A DNA stretch of 64,000 nt. Origin: Mycobacterium dioxanotrophicus (GTDB taxonomy: Bacteria; Actinomycetota; Actinomycetes; Mycobacteriales; Mycobacteriaceae). The DNA lies in NCBI RefSeq assembly GCF_002157835.1, contig NZ_CP020809.1:2542001-2606000 (forward strand). Direction: 5' to 3'. The position numbers and the translations under genes were made by a program. Below, piece by piece: positions 47,571-56,541 of the stretch (the first letter of the stretch is position 1; the number at the start of each line of letters is the position of its first letter). The notes under the pieces are model-generated. The model did not search any database, was not told the origin of the DNA, and was given only the letters and a program-made list of their open reading frames with translations.

Positions 47571-47874
47571 TGCCGAGGACACCAAACTCGTGGTGCTCGC
47601 CCGCGGGGCGATGGGCCGGGCCGAGGCGTCGGCGGGTGCCGCGGTCCGCGATCTCGATGGCCGCACCTACGCCGGCGCGCCCGTACAGCTGGCGGCGCTG
47701 CAGTTGACGGCGCTGCAGTCGGCGGTCGCGGCCGCGGTGTCCAGTGGGGCCGCTGGGTTGGAGGCGGCGGTCCTGGTCGGCGGTTCGGCGGACGACGCCG
47801 GAGTGGCCGCGGTGCGGGAGCTTTCCGCCGACGCCGCGGTGATCGTCACCGACCGCGCAGGAAATCCGGTATGA
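47557..47874 (+). CDS. cytidine-deaminase-like protein lacking zinc ligands
   Basis: 105 residues overlapping the CorC-like gene by 14 bases and era by four. The layout ([59 protein letters not shown]) follows a small cytidine deaminase fold. The Cys/His zinc ligands and catalytic Glu expected in HAE and PCxxC motifs are missing, and the protein contains no cysteine at all. Catalysis is therefore unlikely. It is conserved in position next to era (Rv2365c), suggesting a structural or regulatory role. Confidence 0.75.
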   Translation: MTELDAEDTKLVVLARGAMGRAEASAGAAVRDLDGRTYAGAPVQLAALQLTALQSAVAAAVSSGAAGLEAAVLVGGSADDAGVAAVRELSADAAVIVTDRAGNPV

Positions 47875-48779
47875 GCGACGAGCGCGAATTCCGGTCAGGC
47901 TTCGTCTGTTTCGTCGGCAGGCCCAACACCGGCAAATCGACACTGACCAACGCCCTCGTCGGTAGCAAGGTGGCGATCACGTCGAACCGGCCGCAGACCA
48001 CCCGGCACACCATCCGTGGCATCGTGCACCGCGAGGACTTCCAGATCATCCTGGTCGACACCCCCGGCCTGCACCGGCCCCGCACCCTGCTGGGCCAGCG
48101 GCTCAACGATCTGGTCAAGGACACCTACTCCGAGGTGGACGTGATCGGTTTGTGCATCCCCGCAGATGAGGCGATCGGACCCGGAGACCGCTGGATCTAT
48201 CAGCAGATCCGCGCGGTCGCGCCGAAGACCACGCTGATCGCCATCGTCACCAAGATCGACAAGGTGCCCAAGGACCGCGTCGCCGCGCAGCTGATGGCGG
48301 TCAGTGAACTAGTAGGTCCCGACACCGAGATCGTCCCGGTGTCGGCGACCGCCAACGAACAACTCGACGTGCTCACCGATGTCCTCGTCTCCAAGTTGCC
48401 GCCCGGCCCGGCCTACTATCCCGACGGCGAACTGACCGATGAGCCCGAGGAAGTCCTGATGGCCGAACTCATCCGCGAAGCCGCGCTGGAAGGCGTGCGC
48501 GACGAACTGCCGCACTCGCTGGCCGTGGTGATCGAGGACGTTGAAGAGAGACCAGGACGCGACGATCTCATCGACGTGCACGCGATCCTCTATGTCGAGC
48601 GCGACAGCCAGAAGGGCATCGTCATCGGTAAAGGCGGCGCGCGATTGCGCGAGGTCGGCACCGCGGCCCGCACCCAGATCGAAAAGCTGCTCGGGACAAA
48701 GGTTTACCTGGACCTGCGGGTCAAGATCGCGAAGAACTGGCAGCGCGACCCCAAACAGCTGGGGCGGCTGGGGTTCTGA
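47871..48779 (+). CDS. era: GTPase Era
   Basis: 302 residues. GTPase motifs GRPNTGKST (G1), TTRH (G2 region), DTPG (G3) and TKID (G4); C-terminal KH domain with VIGKGGARLREVGTAARTQI. Era binds the 3' end of 16S rRNA and assists 30S maturation. The grouping with phoH and ybeY is a ribosome-biogenesis neighbourhood. Confidence 0.95.
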   Translation: MSDEREFRSGFVCFVGRPNTGKSTLTNALVGSKVAITSNRPQTTRHTIRGIVHREDFQIILVDTPGLHRPRTLLGQRLNDLVKDTYSEVDVIGLCIPADEAIGPGDRWIYQQIRAVAPKTTLIAIVTKIDKVPKDRVAAQLMAVSELVGPDTEIVPVSATANEQLDVLTDVLVSKLPPGPAYYPDGELTDEPEEVLMAELIREAALEGVRDELPHSLAVVIEDVEERPGRDDLIDVHAILYVERDSQKGIVIGKGGARLREVGTAARTQIEKLLGTKVYLDLRVKIAKNWQRDPKQLGRLGF

Positions 48780-48782
48780 CAC

Positions 48783-49445
48783 TCAGAATCGGCTGAACAC
48801 GCAGTGCGCGCTCCCACCGATCGGCTGCTCGGTAACCACCTTGCCGTCGACGGTGATGCGGCAGCCCGGGCCTGGAGTGTCGCGACCGGTCGCGACGACC
48901 TGCAGCAACTGCACGTCGGGTCCGACGGTCATGCTGCGCTGCCACGGGATCTTGGTGTGATCGGGGACATCTGCTCCCGAGGGATCGGTGACGATGTTGT
49001 ACACCTCGCCGGACCCGGTGACCTCGAACAGCACAGTTGACCCGTTGGCGGATGCGCCGGGTGTGGGCTGCGGCTGGGTGGCCTGCTTGCGCGACGCCGC
49101 GGCTGCGTTGTCGTTGAGCATCTGCTGGCGGAAGTCCGGTGTGACACAGATCGTGTCGCCGTCGAACGCCTCGCGCCACACGTAACCCTGGGCGCAACTC
49201 TGCGGGCCGTACGCGCCGTTGGGGTCCTTGTGCGCGCCGGGGTTGGAGTTCTGCTGAAGTACCGTCGACCGCTCGTCCGGGGTGACGCAGACGGTGTCGC
49301 CGGTGCGAGCCTCCCGCCAGACATACCCCTGGATACAGGTGTCGGGTCCGTAGGGGAGGGGATCAGCCGCGGCCGGAACCGGGATGACGACGGCCGTGCC
49401 GATGACCGCAGCCGCAGCTGATCGGGTGAGATTCCTGATTGCCAT
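48783..49445 (-). CDS. exported protein: two WREA repeats plus MmpS-like domain
   Basis: 220 residues from ATG 49445. A signal peptide spans residues 1-27 (ends PVPAAA). Two near-identical cysteine-bracketed repeats follow, at 37-60 (CIQGYVWREARTGDTVCVTP) and 84-107 (CAQGYVWREAFDGDTICVTP), likely each with a disulfide. A Pro/Gln linker leads to a C-terminal domain (about 130-220) resembling the extracytoplasmic MmpS fold: VLFEVTGSGEVYNI, IPWQRSMTV, GCRITVDGKVV. MmpS proteins assist MmpL lipid or siderophore exporters, but no mmpL is adjacent. Function unknown. Confidence 0.75.
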   Translation of the reverse strand: MAIRNLTRSAAAAVIGTAVVIPVPAAADPLPYGPDTCIQGYVWREARTGDTVCVTPDERSTVLQQNSNPGAHKDPNGAYGPQSCAQGYVWREAFDGDTICVTPDFRQQMLNDNAAAASRKQATQPQPTPGASANGSTVLFEVTGSGEVYNIVTDPSGADVPDHTKIPWQRSMTVGPDVQLLQVVATGRDTPGPGCRITVDGKVVTEQPIGGSAHCVFSRF

Positions 49446-49500
49446 GGGAGCTCCAGATGCTTGTGGAACGCGGACCGGCGACTGTCGGCCGCCTGGCATC

Positions 49501-49546
49501 AGGCTAGGAAGACCCTGTGGGCCGCGGATAGAGTAGGCGACTACTC
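49501..49546 (-). promoter_or_regulatory. putative promoter with upstream palindrome for the exported WREA protein
   Basis: On the minus strand TAGCCT (49506-49501) is a TANNNT -10 candidate. About 30 bases upstream GAGTAG and CTACTC (49531-49536 and 49541-49546) form a 6-bp dyad with a four-base spacer, positioned as an activator site would be. Spacing is suggestive only. Confidence 0.4.
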
Positions 49547-49581
49547 GATCCTTTGCTCACCCGGCGAAGGCGCCGCAGGAG

Positions 49582-51114
49582 TCAGGTGAGGGCGTTGACT
49601 GCAGCAGCCGCCAGCGACGCATCCCGGGTTTCCGCGGCCTCCTCGATGACCTTGACCGGGCGGTCCTCCGGAGTGTTCCACCACGGCGCGGGTTGCCGTG
49701 CCGCCCAGTCGTTGAGGGCCTCCAACTCGGCGGCCAGCGAGATCAGCAGCGGCTCACTGTGAGCCGGGCCCATCAGTTGCACACCGATCGGCAGCCCGTC
49801 CGAGGTGAATCCGGCCGGCACATTGATTGCCGGCCAACCCAACAAGTTCCACGGCCACGTCAGTGGGCAGTACCGGATGGCGCTGCGTTCGGTGGCGGTC
49901 CATCCGCGCCGGTCGAACTCATGGGTCAGGGGCGGCGGCTGCGCGGTGGTGGGCGCGATGATGACGTCGACAAGGTTGAAGATCCAGCCGATGCGGCGCC
50001 GAGCCTCGGCCTCGTGGGCCCGCGCCTTACGCAACACGTCCTGGGACAGCAGCCGGCCGATGCGCATGTTCATCACCGTGCGCTCGTCATAGTCCACTCC
50101 GAGGTCGTGGTCACCCAGCCGCTCGGCCCAGTCCAGCAGCCCGGCCGTGGAGCGGGACAGGAAGTCCCACGACATCCGCAGGCTGTAGCTGGGGTCTTTC
50201 CGGACGACGCTGTGTCCCAGCTGGTCGAGTTGCTCGGCGACGGTCTGCAACGCGGCGAGGATCTCGGGGTCCAGCCTGGCCCGCACCCCGGTGAACGGGA
50301 ACGCCGTCGACATCGCCACCCGCAGCGGCCCGGGTGCCTGTCCCACATAGTCGGCGGCCTGCACAGGGGGCGGTTGGTGCAGATCCCCGGAGGCGTTGCC
50401 GGACGCGGCGTCGAGCACCAGCGCCGCGTCGGTGACCGTCCGGGCCAATACTCCGTGGACGGTGATGCCGTTGAACGCCTCGGGCAGCGGCCAGGTGGAG
50501 ATCCGGCCACGCTGCGGTTTGATGCCGACCAGATGAGTCCACGCCGCGGGGATGCGGACACTGCCCGCACCGTCGGAGCCGATGGCGGCACTGACCAGTC
50601 CCGCGGCGACGGCCGCTGCGCTGCCCCCGGAGGAGCCGCCGGCACTGTGTTTGCGCGACCAGGGATTGCGGGTGTGCCCGAATGCCGGTCCGCCGGTGAA
50701 CGGCCATTGCCCGAGCTCGCAGGTGTTGGTCTTGCCGACGATGACCGCGCCGGCCTCCTTGAGCCGACGCACCACCTCGGCGTCGGCTGTGGCCGGGGCA
50801 GCCTGCGCGTCGGTCCCGAACCGGGTGGGCACCCCGGCGATGTCGACGTCGTCTTTGACCGCGATGGGAATTCCCAACAGCGGCAGTTGTTTACCGGCCG
50901 CGCGTTGGCGGTCGGCCGCGTCGGCATCGGCCATCGCCTGCTCGGCCAGCACGACCCGGAACGCGTTGAGGGTGGACTGGCTGGCGGTGATGGCGTGCAG
51001 TGACCGCTGCACCAGTTGCTCGGATGTGACGGCGCCACTGGCGAGTTGGTACAGCTGGCTGACGAGGGTAGGGAAGACCGGAGAGGTCGCGTCGGTGGCC
51101 GTGAATTTTCCCAT
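49582..51114 (-). CDS. amiA2: amidase-signature amidase AmiA2
   Basis: 510 residues from ATG 51114 (GGGAG upstream). The amidase-signature triad is visible: Lys in IPIAVKDDVDIAG, the cis-Ser in HSAGGSSGGSAAAVAAG, and the nucleophile Ser in GSDGAGSVRIPA. C-terminal block WNLLGWPAINVPAGF. It hydrolyses amide bonds; the substrate is unknown. Position next to recO and length fit M. tuberculosis AmiA2 (Rv2363c). Confidence 0.9.
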   Translation of the reverse strand: MGKFTATDATSPVFPTLVSQLYQLASGAVTSEQLVQRSLHAITASQSTLNAFRVVLAEQAMADADAADRQRAAGKQLPLLGIPIAVKDDVDIAGVPTRFGTDAQAAPATADAEVVRRLKEAGAVIVGKTNTCELGQWPFTGGPAFGHTRNPWSRKHSAGGSSGGSAAAVAAGLVSAAIGSDGAGSVRIPAAWTHLVGIKPQRGRISTWPLPEAFNGITVHGVLARTVTDAALVLDAASGNASGDLHQPPPVQAADYVGQAPGPLRVAMSTAFPFTGVRARLDPEILAALQTVAEQLDQLGHSVVRKDPSYSLRMSWDFLSRSTAGLLDWAERLGDHDLGVDYDERTVMNMRIGRLLSQDVLRKARAHEAEARRRIGWIFNLVDVIIAPTTAQPPPLTHEFDRRGWTATERSAIRYCPLTWPWNLLGWPAINVPAGFTSDGLPIGVQLMGPAHSEPLLISLAAELEALNDWAARQPAPWWNTPEDRPVKVIEEAAETRDASLAAAAVNALT

Positions 51115-51177
51115 CGCTCCCGAGGATATCGGCGGTGCGTTCCGAAATCTGTCGGGCCACGATGAGAGACTGTCACG

Positions 51178-52020
51178 ATGCGGCTGTACCGGGACCGGGC
51201 GGTGGTACTGCGCCAGCACAAGCTCGGCGAGGCCGACCGGATTGTCACCCTGCTCACCCGCGACCACGGCTTGGTGCGCGCGGTGGCCAAGGGGGTGCGG
51301 CGTACCCGCAGTAAGTTCGGCGCCCGGCTGGAGCCGTTCGCCCACATCGATGTTCAGCTGCATCCCGGCCGCAATCTCGACATCGTCACCCAGGTCCAGG
51401 CCATCGACGCGTTCGCCGCCGACATCGTCAGTGATTACGGTCGCTACACCTGCGCGTGCGCCATGTTGGAGACCGCCGAACGGTTGGCCGGCGAGGAGCG
51501 GGCGCCCATGCCCGCGCTGCACCGCTTGACGGTGGCGGCGCTGCGGGCGGTTGCCGACGGCTCCCGGGCTCGCGAGCTGGTGCTCGATTCCTATCTGCTG
51601 CGGGCGATGGGGGTGGCCGGCTGGGCGCCGGCGCTGACCGAATGTGCCCGCTGCGCCGCGCCCGGCCCGCACCGCGCGTTCCACGTCGCAGCCGGCGGCA
51701 GCGTCTGCGTGCACTGCAGGCCCAGCGGATCGTCCACGCCGCCGCAGGCGGTACTCGAACTGATGGCGGCGCTGCACGACGGCGACTGGGAATATGCCGA
51801 GACGACGACGTCAGGGCACCGCAGCCAGGCCAGCGGCCTCATCGCCGCGCATCTGCAGTGGCACCTGGAACGTCAGCTGCGGACATTGCCTCTGGTGGAA
51901 CGGGCCTACCGCGTGGATCGGACGGTCGCCGACCGTCGGGCCGCCCTGGTCGGGCAGGATATGGCACATGGCATTCAAACGGGGCAAGACAACCTACCCG
52001 CAGCTGCCCCCGGCGCCTGA
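51178..52020 (+). CDS. recO: DNA repair protein RecO
   Basis: 280 residues from ATG. N-terminal OB fold ([20 protein letters not shown]), helical middle, and a CxxC-type zinc finger ([10 protein letters not shown] and SVCVHCRP). RecO promotes strand annealing and RecA loading with RecR in recombinational repair. The divergent amidase start is 63 bases upstream. It overlaps uppS by 53 bases. Confidence 0.93.
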   Translation: MRLYRDRAVVLRQHKLGEADRIVTLLTRDHGLVRAVAKGVRRTRSKFGARLEPFAHIDVQLHPGRNLDIVTQVQAIDAFAADIVSDYGRYTCACAMLETAERLAGEERAPMPALHRLTVAALRAVADGSRARELVLDSYLLRAMGVAGWAPALTECARCAAPGPHRAFHVAAGGSVCVHCRPSGSSTPPQAVLELMAALHDGDWEYAETTTSGHRSQASGLIAAHLQWHLERQLRTLPLVERAYRVDRTVADRRAALVGQDMAHGIQTGQDNLPAAAPGA

Positions 52021-52852
52021 CGACTATCCGGTCTTCCCGGATACGTCGACGTGGCCGGTGGTCTTCCCGGAATTGCCGCCCAGCACCAACGGCCGTTTCT
52101 CACGCCCGCCGCAGCACACGTCCAAGGCGTCCGCGCCGCTGATTCCGGCCGACCAGGTGCCCAACCATGTCGCGGTGGTGATGGACGGCAACGGTCGGTG
52201 GGCCACCCAGCGTGGCCTCGGCCGTACCGAAGGCCACAAGATGGGCGAGGCGGTGTTGATCGATATCACCTGTGGCGCCATCGAACTCGGTATCAAGCAC
52301 CTCAGCGTGTATGCGTTCTCCACGGAGAACTGGAAGCGCAGCACCGAGGAAGTCCGGTTCTTGATGGGCTTCAACCGCGAGGTGGTGCGCCGCCGCAGGG
52401 AGAACCTGGATGCGATGGGGGTGAACATGCGCTGGGTCGGCTCGCGGCCCAAGATGTGGCGCAGCGTCATCAAAGAGTTCGACATCGCCGAGCAGATGAC
52501 CGTCGGCAACGACGTCATCACCGTCAACTATTGCGTGAACTACGGCGGCCGCACCGAGATCGTGGAGGCGGCCCAGGCGTTGGCCCAGGAAGCGGCCGAC
52601 GGCAAGATCAATCCGAGCCGCATCAGCGAGGCATCTTTCGCCAAGCACCTGCACCGGCCAGACATCCCCGACGTCGACCTGTTCATCCGCACGTCAGGGG
52701 AACAGCGGGCCAGCAACTTCCTGCTGTGGCAGGCCGCGTACGCCGAGTTCGTGTTCCAGGACAAGCTGTGGCCCGATTACGACCGGCGCGATCTGTGGGC
52801 GGCCTGCGAGGAGTACGTCAACCGCAACCGGCGCTTCGGTAGGGCCGAATGA
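51968..52852 (+). CDS. uppS: decaprenyl diphosphate synthase (cis-prenyltransferase UppS)
   Basis: 294 residues from ATG 51968 ([17 protein letters not shown]), inside recO. The cis-prenyltransferase signature [12 protein letters not shown] carries the catalytic Asp; [13 protein letters not shown] and [19 protein letters not shown] are the other conserved blocks. Length matches Rv2361c (296 residues), which makes the decaprenyl carrier used in peptidoglycan and arabinogalactan synthesis. Confidence 0.95.
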   Translation: MAFKRGKTTYPQLPPAPDDYPVFPDTSTWPVVFPELPPSTNGRFSRPPQHTSKASAPLIPADQVPNHVAVVMDGNGRWATQRGLGRTEGHKMGEAVLIDITCGAIELGIKHLSVYAFSTENWKRSTEEVRFLMGFNREVVRRRRENLDAMGVNMRWVGSRPKMWRSVIKEFDIAEQMTVGNDVITVNYCVNYGGRTEIVEAAQALAQEAADGKINPSRISEASFAKHLHRPDIPDVDLFIRTSGEQRASNFLLWQAAYAEFVFQDKLWPDYDRRDLWAACEEYVNRNRRFGRAE

Positions 52853-53295
52853 CCGGCCTGCTGCAGCAGTTGTCCTCCGCGCTGGGCGCGGTGATGTCCG
52901 TCGTCGAGGAAGAAGACGACGCGCTGACCGTCACCGTCGACGGATCGGTCGCCTCGGTGCGGGTCGTCACCATCGCCGAAGGGCTGGAGATGGTGTCGCT
53001 GACCCAACCGCTGGCATGGGACCTGCCGCTCAACAACAAGATTCGTGAACGGGTGGCCGGCCACGCCAGCCGCACCATGCTGGGTTCGGTCGTGCTGGTG
53101 GAGAAGCTGGTCACCACGCCCGCCAACGGCGCGACGCCGAAGGGATCGGTGCGCAAGAGCCCGGCGAAGAAGGTCGCCGACGTGATGCTGCGTTACAACT
53201 TCCCGGCAGCCGGGCTCACCGACGAGGCTCTGCGCACGCTGATCCTGATGGTGCTGGCCACGGGCGCGGACGTGCGTCGCGACCTCATGTCATGA
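52849..53295 (+). CDS. conserved hypothetical, Rv2360c-like, tail-anchor-free alpha/beta protein
   Basis: 148 residues, ATGA overlap with uppS. Begins [20 protein letters not shown], has a beta-rich segment ([20 protein letters not shown]) like a small sensory or chaperone fold and a helical C-terminus ([20 protein letters not shown]). No signal peptide and no recognised family. The operon context (recO, uppS) does not suggest a function. Confidence 0.7.
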   Translation: MTGLLQQLSSALGAVMSVVEEEDDALTVTVDGSVASVRVVTIAEGLEMVSLTQPLAWDLPLNNKIRERVAGHASRTMLGSVVLVEKLVTTPANGATPKGSVRKSPAKKVADVMLRYNFPAAGLTDEALRTLILMVLATGADVRRDLMS

Positions 53296-53699
53296 CGGTT
53301 CTGCACATCGTGGCCGCCGTCGTCCTGGACGAGCGCAACCAGGTGTTGGTGGTCCGCAAGCGGGGCACATCGTCGTTCATGCAGCCCGGCGGCAAGATCG
53401 AACCGGGAGAGCAGCCACTGGCCGCGCTGTGCCGCGAGGTCGACGAGGAGCTCGGCGCCCGCTTCGATCCGGCGACGGCACGCCCCCTCGGGCGCTACAC
53501 CGCGACAGCAGCCAACGAACCCGGCCATACCGTCGACGCGCACCTGTACCTGGTCAGTCTCGATCGCGAACCGCATCCCGCGGCCGAGATCGAGGAGATG
53601 ACCTGGATCGACCCGCACGACCCCGGCGACATCGAACTGGCCCCGCTGACCCGGCAGACCGTACTGGCCCTGGCCCGTGATCCCGACCTAGTCGGCTGA
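53292..53699 (+). CDS. Nudix hydrolase
   Basis: 135 residues, ATG overlapping the previous stop. The Nudix box is complete (GGKIEPGEQPLAALCREVDE followed by ELGA; G-x5-E-x7-REVDEELG), so it should cleave a nucleoside diphosphate-linked substrate with Mg2+. The substrate is unknown; a MutT-like role in clearing oxidised nucleotides is possible. Its last 12 bases overlap the convergent zur 3' end. Confidence 0.88.
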   Translation: MTVLHIVAAVVLDERNQVLVVRKRGTSSFMQPGGKIEPGEQPLAALCREVDEELGARFDPATARPLGRYTATAANEPGHTVDAHLYLVSLDREPHPAAEIEEMTWIDPHDPGDIELAPLTRQTVLALARDPDLVG

Positions 53700-54086
53700 C
53701 CCGCCGCACTCGCCGCACACCCCGAAGATCTCGATGGTGTGGCTGATGTCGGAGAAACCGTGCTCGCGGGCGACCTCGACGGCCCAGGATTCCACGTCGC
53801 CGCCGGAGACCTCGACGGTCGAGCCGCAGGTGCGGCACACCAGGTGGTGGTGATGGTGCTCCGAGCACCGGCGATACACCGATTCGCCGGTGTCGGTACG
53901 CAGGGTGTCGACGACGCCTGCGGTGGCCATCGTCTGCAGCGTGCGGTACACCGTGGTCAGGCCGATGCCCTCGCCGCGGCGGCGCAGCTCGTCGTGCAGC
54001 TCCTGGGCGGAGCGGAATCCCTCGGTCTCGTTGAGCAGCTCGGCGATGGCCGCCCGTTGCCGGGTGGACCGGACCGCGCCCGTCAC
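53688..54086 (-). CDS. zur: zinc uptake regulator Zur (FurB)
   Basis: 132-residue Fur-family repressor: winged helix (STRQRAAIAELLNETEGFRS, GIGLTTVYRTLQTM), regulatory Zn motif (RRCSEHHHHHLVCRTCG) and structural C-terminal cysteine pair (GVCGECGG). It represses zinc-import and ribosomal-protein paralogue genes when zinc is bound. It follows smtB with a four-base overlap, as in M. tuberculosis, where SmtB controls the pair. Confidence 0.94.
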   Translation of the reverse strand: MTGAVRSTRQRAAIAELLNETEGFRSAQELHDELRRRGEGIGLTTVYRTLQTMATAGVVDTLRTDTGESVYRRCSEHHHHHLVCRTCGSTVEVSGGDVESWAVEVAREHGFSDISHTIEIFGVCGECGGSAD

Positions 54087-54472
54087 CGCCGGTCCTCGCA
54101 GGCGTGGGCGACCGCGTCGACGACGATGTGGGCCAGGTGGTGGTCGACGAGGCGGTAGAGCACCTCGCGGCCGGCCCGCTCACTGGACACCACGCCGGCC
54201 TGCTTGAGGATCCTCAGGTGCTGACTGACGAGGGGCTGCGGAACGTCGAGGGCGTCGACCAGCTCGTGGACACAGCGCCCCGACTGCTGTAGCTGCAGCA
54301 CGATCGCGATGCGTACCGGCGCGGCCAGCGCGCGCAGCAGTTCGCCGGCGGTGTCGAGCACCTGGCGCGGCGGGAGTTCCGGTGCCGGGACGCCGGCGTG
54401 ATCGTGCTCCGCGTCGTGATCGGCGTGGGGATCCGGTGGCGTAGTGTCAGCGAAGTTGGAAACGGTTTTCAT
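54083..54472 (-). CDS. smtB: ArsR/SmtB-family zinc-responsive repressor SmtB
   Basis: 129 residues from ATG 54472. His/Asp-rich N-terminus (PHADHDAEHDHAG), a winged helix (RALAAPVRIAIVLQLQQSG, VSQHLRILKQAGVV) and alpha5 zinc-binding residues (DHHLAHIVVDAVAHACE). Zinc binding should release it from DNA and allow zur expression. A perfect 7-bp inverted repeat (54486-54505) 14 bases upstream of the start is the likely operator. Confidence 0.92.
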   Translation of the reverse strand: MKTVSNFADTTPPDPHADHDAEHDHAGVPAPELPPRQVLDTAGELLRALAAPVRIAIVLQLQQSGRCVHELVDALDVPQPLVSQHLRILKQAGVVSSERAGREVLYRLVDHHLAHIVVDAVAHACEDRR

Positions 54473-54485
54473 TAACCGCCAGAAT

Positions 54486-54505
54486 ACATGCACGGAATTG
54501 CATGT
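54486..54505. promoter_or_regulatory. SmtB-type operator upstream of smtB-zur
   Basis: ACATGCA and TGCATGT, perfect 7-bp arms with a six-base centre (CGGAAT). It also lies 55 bases upstream of glyS. Confidence 0.7.
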
Positions 54506-54545
54506 CAACAGTTCTGGCGGATTATCGGTGCTCGCGCGGTATCGC

Positions 54546-54551
54546 TAGTCT
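54546..54551 (+). promoter_or_regulatory. -10 element (TAGTCT) of glyS
   Basis: TAGTCT matches TANNNT and ends eight bases before the glyS GTG; the transcript should be leaderless or have a one- to two-base leader. Confidence 0.55.
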
Positions 54552-54559
54552 GTTGCACC

Positions 54560-55945
54560 GTGGCATCCATCATCGACACCGTTGCGAACCTGGCCAAACG
54601 CCGTGGTCTGGTCTATCAGTCCGGCGAAATCTACGGCGGCACGAAGTCCGCGTGGGATTACGGGCCACTTGGTGTCGAGCTCAAAGAGAACATCAAGCGG
54701 CAGTGGTGGCGTTCTGTGGTCACCGGCCGCGATGACGTCGTAGGCCTGGACAGCGCCATCATCCTGCCCCGGCAGGTGTGGGTGGCCTCCGGTCACGTCG
54801 ACGTGTTCAACGATCCGCTCGTGGAGTGCTTGAACTGCCACAAGCGGCACCGTCAGGACCACATGCAAGAGGCCTATGCCTTGAAGAAGGGGATCGACGA
54901 TCCCGACTCCGTGCCGATGGACGAGATCGTCTGTCCGGACTGCGGCACCAAGGGCCAGTGGACCGAGCCGCGTGACTTCAACATGATGCTCAAGACCTAC
55001 CTCGGCCCGATCGAGAGCGAGGAAGGGCTGCACTACCTGAGGCCCGAGACCGCGCAGGGCATCTTCGTCAACTTCGCCAACGTGGTGACCACCGCGCGCA
55101 AGAAGCCGCCGTTCGGCATCGGCCAGATCGGTAAGAGCTTCCGCAACGAGATCACGCCGGGCAACTTCATCTTCCGCACGCGCGAGTTCGAGCAGATGGA
55201 GATGGAGTTCTTCGTCGAGCCCTCGACCGCAGGCGAATGGCACAAGTACTGGATCGACACCCGGCTGCAGTGGTACATCGACCTGGGCATCGACCCGGAG
55301 AACCTGCGCCTGTACGAGCATCCGTTGGAGAAGCTGTCGCACTACAGCGCAGGCACCACCGACATCGAGTACAAGTTCGGTTTCGCGGGCAATCCGTGGG
55401 GTGAGCTGGAAGGCATCGCCAACCGCACCAACTTCGACTTGTCCACGCACTCGGAGCATTCCGGCACCGACCTGTCGTTCTACGATCAGGCCACCGACAC
55501 CCGCTACGTGCCGTACGTGATCGAGCCGGCAGCCGGTCTGACCCGTTCGCTGATGGCGTTCCTGGTCGACTCGTACACCGAGGACGAGGCGCCCAACGCC
55601 AAGGGCGGTGTGGACAAGCGCACGGTGCTCAAGCTCGATCCGCGGCTGGCCCCGGTCAAGGCCGCGGTGCTGCCGCTCAGCCGGCATGCCGACCTGTCGC
55701 CGAAGGCCCGCGACCTGTCCGCCGAGCTGCGCAAGAGCTGGAATGTCGAGTTCGACGACGCCGGAGCCATCGGCCGCCGCTACCGCCGCCAGGACGAGAT
55801 CGGTACGCCGTACTGCGTGACGGTCGACTTCGACACGCTCGAGGACGGCGCGGTCACCATCCGTGAGCGTGATGCCATGACCCAGGAGCGCGTCGCACTG
55901 GACAAGGTGTCCGACTACCTCTCGGTGCGACTCAAGGGCTGCTGA
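54560..55945 (+). CDS. glyS: glycyl-tRNA synthetase
   Basis: 461 residues from the GTG at 54560 ([17 protein letters not shown]), chosen by homology to the M. tuberculosis enzyme and by the adjacent -10. Dimeric alpha2-type class II synthetase: motif 1 [20 protein letters not shown], motif 2 region [20 protein letters not shown], motif 3 [13 protein letters not shown]-terminal anticodon-binding domain. It charges tRNA-Gly in the cytosol. Confidence 0.96.
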   Translation: MASIIDTVANLAKRRGLVYQSGEIYGGTKSAWDYGPLGVELKENIKRQWWRSVVTGRDDVVGLDSAIILPRQVWVASGHVDVFNDPLVECLNCHKRHRQDHMQEAYALKKGIDDPDSVPMDEIVCPDCGTKGQWTEPRDFNMMLKTYLGPIESEEGLHYLRPETAQGIFVNFANVVTTARKKPPFGIGQIGKSFRNEITPGNFIFRTREFEQMEMEFFVEPSTAGEWHKYWIDTRLQWYIDLGIDPENLRLYEHPLEKLSHYSAGTTDIEYKFGFAGNPWGELEGIANRTNFDLSTHSEHSGTDLSFYDQATDTRYVPYVIEPAAGLTRSLMAFLVDSYTEDEAPNAKGGVDKRTVLKLDPRLAPVKAAVLPLSRHADLSPKARDLSAELRKSWNVEFDDAGAIGRRYRRQDEIGTPYCVTVDFDTLEDGAVTIRERDAMTQERVALDKVSDYLSVRLKGC

Positions 55946-55967
55946 CCTTCCCGCTCGCGTTTTCCGC

Positions 55968-56025
55968 CGAGCAGACACGCAGGTATCCCGACACGCCGTA
56001 GTTCGGGTGCCCAAGTGTCTGCTCG
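55968..56025. terminator. bidirectional hairpin between glyS and the DUF302-like gene
   Basis: CGAGCAGACAC (55968-55978) and GTGTCTGCTCG (56015-56025) are perfect 11-bp arms; the 36-base interior holds a smaller CCCGA/TCGGG stem. Convergent stops on both sides indicate a shared terminator. Confidence 0.6.
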
Positions 56026-56034
56026 CGGATGGAC

Positions 56035-56541
56035 TTAGCGCAACTGCGGTGGGACGTCGCCGTCGAGCAGCTCGACCAGCGCCGCCAGCAGGCCGTCGAG
56101 TTCACGGCCGACGGCGGCGATCGCCGGGTTGTCGTAGCTGGCGAACAGCAGGCTGGGCTGGTCGACGGCCAGCACGGTGCCGTCTGGCCCGTCGTAGAGC
56201 AGGGTGCGCAGCGGTGCGTGCAGCATGACTGCGGGGTCGTGACGGTACATGCGTTCGGCGATGGTGTGATTGCCCATCAGGTACTCGGTGGCGCGCCGCG
56301 TCGCACCGGACAGTGCCATCGTGCGCGTGACGTCGATGCAGTGGTACCGCATGAAGCCGTGTGGGGCTTCGTGTTTCGCGATCGCGACCACCTCGTCCCA
56401 GTTCGCCGCGGCCGTGTATGAGCTGAGATCGACGACAGGAACCAGTGATTCGTAACGCTCGCGGGCCCGGTCGTAATCGCCGGGTAGCGCGATCAGCAGC
56501 CGCCGACTCGGGTGGTCGACGGCGCTACTGTGCCGCGTCAC
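56035..56541 (-). CDS. DUF302-like hypothetical protein
   Basis: 168 residues from GTG 56541, GTGA overlap with the alcohol dehydrogenase. It resembles DUF302: GFMRYHCIDVTRTMALSGAT, NHTIAERMYRHDPAVMLHAP and TVLAVDQPSLLFASYDNPAI, the last matching the family's substrate-like pocket pattern. The family has no established reaction. Translational coupling suggests a role linked to the dehydrogenase. Confidence 0.65.
   Translation of the reverse strand: MTRHSSAVDHPSRRLLIALPGDYDRARERYESLVPVVDLSSYTAAANWDEVVAIAKHEAPHGFMRYHCIDVTRTMALSGATRRATEYLMGNHTIAERMYRHDPAVMLHAPLRTLLYDGPDGTVLAVDQPSLLFASYDNPAIAAVGRELDGLLAALVELLDGDVPPQLR

Noticed and set aside
54488..54559. 24-residue N-terminal extension of glyS
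   Set aside because: Lies over the SmtB-type operator and the -10; the enzyme's conserved N-terminus starts at the GTG at 54560.
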